Below the pieces are notes generated by a model. That model had not been told where the DNA came from. It worked only from the letters and a program-made list of their open reading frames with translations, and did not search any database. Below, in pieces: positions 63,890-64,000 of a stretch of 64,000 nucleotides of DNA; position 1 is the stretch's first letter; each line of letters opens with the position of its first letter. The position numbers were made by a program, and so were the translations under genes. The DNA lies in assembly GCA_013399305.1 (NCBI GenBank), contig VXAI01000035.1, positions 1,158,071 to 1,222,070 of the forward strand, in the 5' to 3' direction. This DNA is from Rostratula benghalensis (taxonomy: Eukaryota; Chordata; Aves; Charadriiformes; Rostratulidae).

Positions 63890-64000
63890 AAAAACACCCG
63901 CGCCGAGTAGCGGTGTGACGGCGGGTCCCCCCGTCCCCGCACGGGCCGTGTGGCCACCAGCTCACGAGTGGGCCCGGGAAGGGGGGGGGTCAGCCCGGCC
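63890..64000. promoter_or_regulatory. possible edge of a CpG island
   Basis: The last ~110 bases contain about 13 CpG dinucleotides and are mostly G and C, including a G9 run. The preceding 60 kb is AT-rich and CpG-poor. Such an abrupt change is usual at the shore of a CpG-island promoter, but the island itself would lie beyond the window, so neither strand nor gene can be assigned. Confidence 0.4.

Noticed and set aside
1..64000. CRISPR arrays, tRNA/rRNA genes, bacterial operons, endogenous retrovirus
   Set aside because: No regularly spaced direct repeats, no cloverleaf-like A/B box pairs beyond SINE remnants, and no paired LTRs, primer-binding site or retroviral protein motifs were seen. 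The genome is vertebrate, so bacterial features do not apply.

Overview
This window is noncoding avian nuclear DNA. The main evidence is a set of CR1 LINE retrotransposon fragments. Most are cut off at the 5' end, and several end in the ATTCTRTG-type 8-bp tail typical of bird CR1. There are also a few much older amniote repeats, and no bacterial-style gene organisation. I recognise no host protein-coding gene, rRNA, tRNA, CRISPR array or retroviral provirus. The many short open frames are what a stop-poor 64-kb sequence gives by chance. The exceptions are the frames inside CR1 copies, which are remains of CR1 ORF2 (reverse transcriptase, C-terminal part).

Layout. At 1-23,000 there is mostly unique AT-rich sequence with two small CR1 tails (455-623 minus; 11,008-11,076 plus), a 52-base N gap (14,752-14,803), an old palindrome-like repeat (14,529-14,607), a CpG pocket with a MEF2-type site (17,640-17,850) and a recursive-splice-like motif (21,470-21,490). 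At 23,282-27,664 two relatively young CR1 copies of one subfamily lie in opposite orientations. At 28,941-29,855 there is a very old, heavily diverged CR1 copy on the minus strand. At 33,657-34,293 there is a CR1 copy of a second subfamily whose frame is open except for one nonsense codon. At 36,800-39,100 there are two MIR/CORE-SINE-like remnants.

At 43,113-44,848 a local direct duplication carries a CR1 5' junction, and one of its two copies contains a nearly complete CR1 3' end. At 46,751-47,578 two CR1 copies lie head to head. At 54,154-54,505 there is a CR1 copy of a third type. A further MIR-like remnant lies at 60,100-60,245. The last 110 bases turn abruptly GC- and CpG-rich, as at the edge of a CpG island.

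The window therefore looks like an intergenic desert or the inside of a very long intron. The intron reading is supported only weakly, by the recursive-splice motif on the plus strand and two isolated exon-like segments. I found no convincing new gene system. The most checkable oddities are a one-base ORF2 frame break shared by four CR1 copies, the duplicated CR1 junction at 43-44 kb, the head-to-head CR1 pair and the recursive-splice motif.
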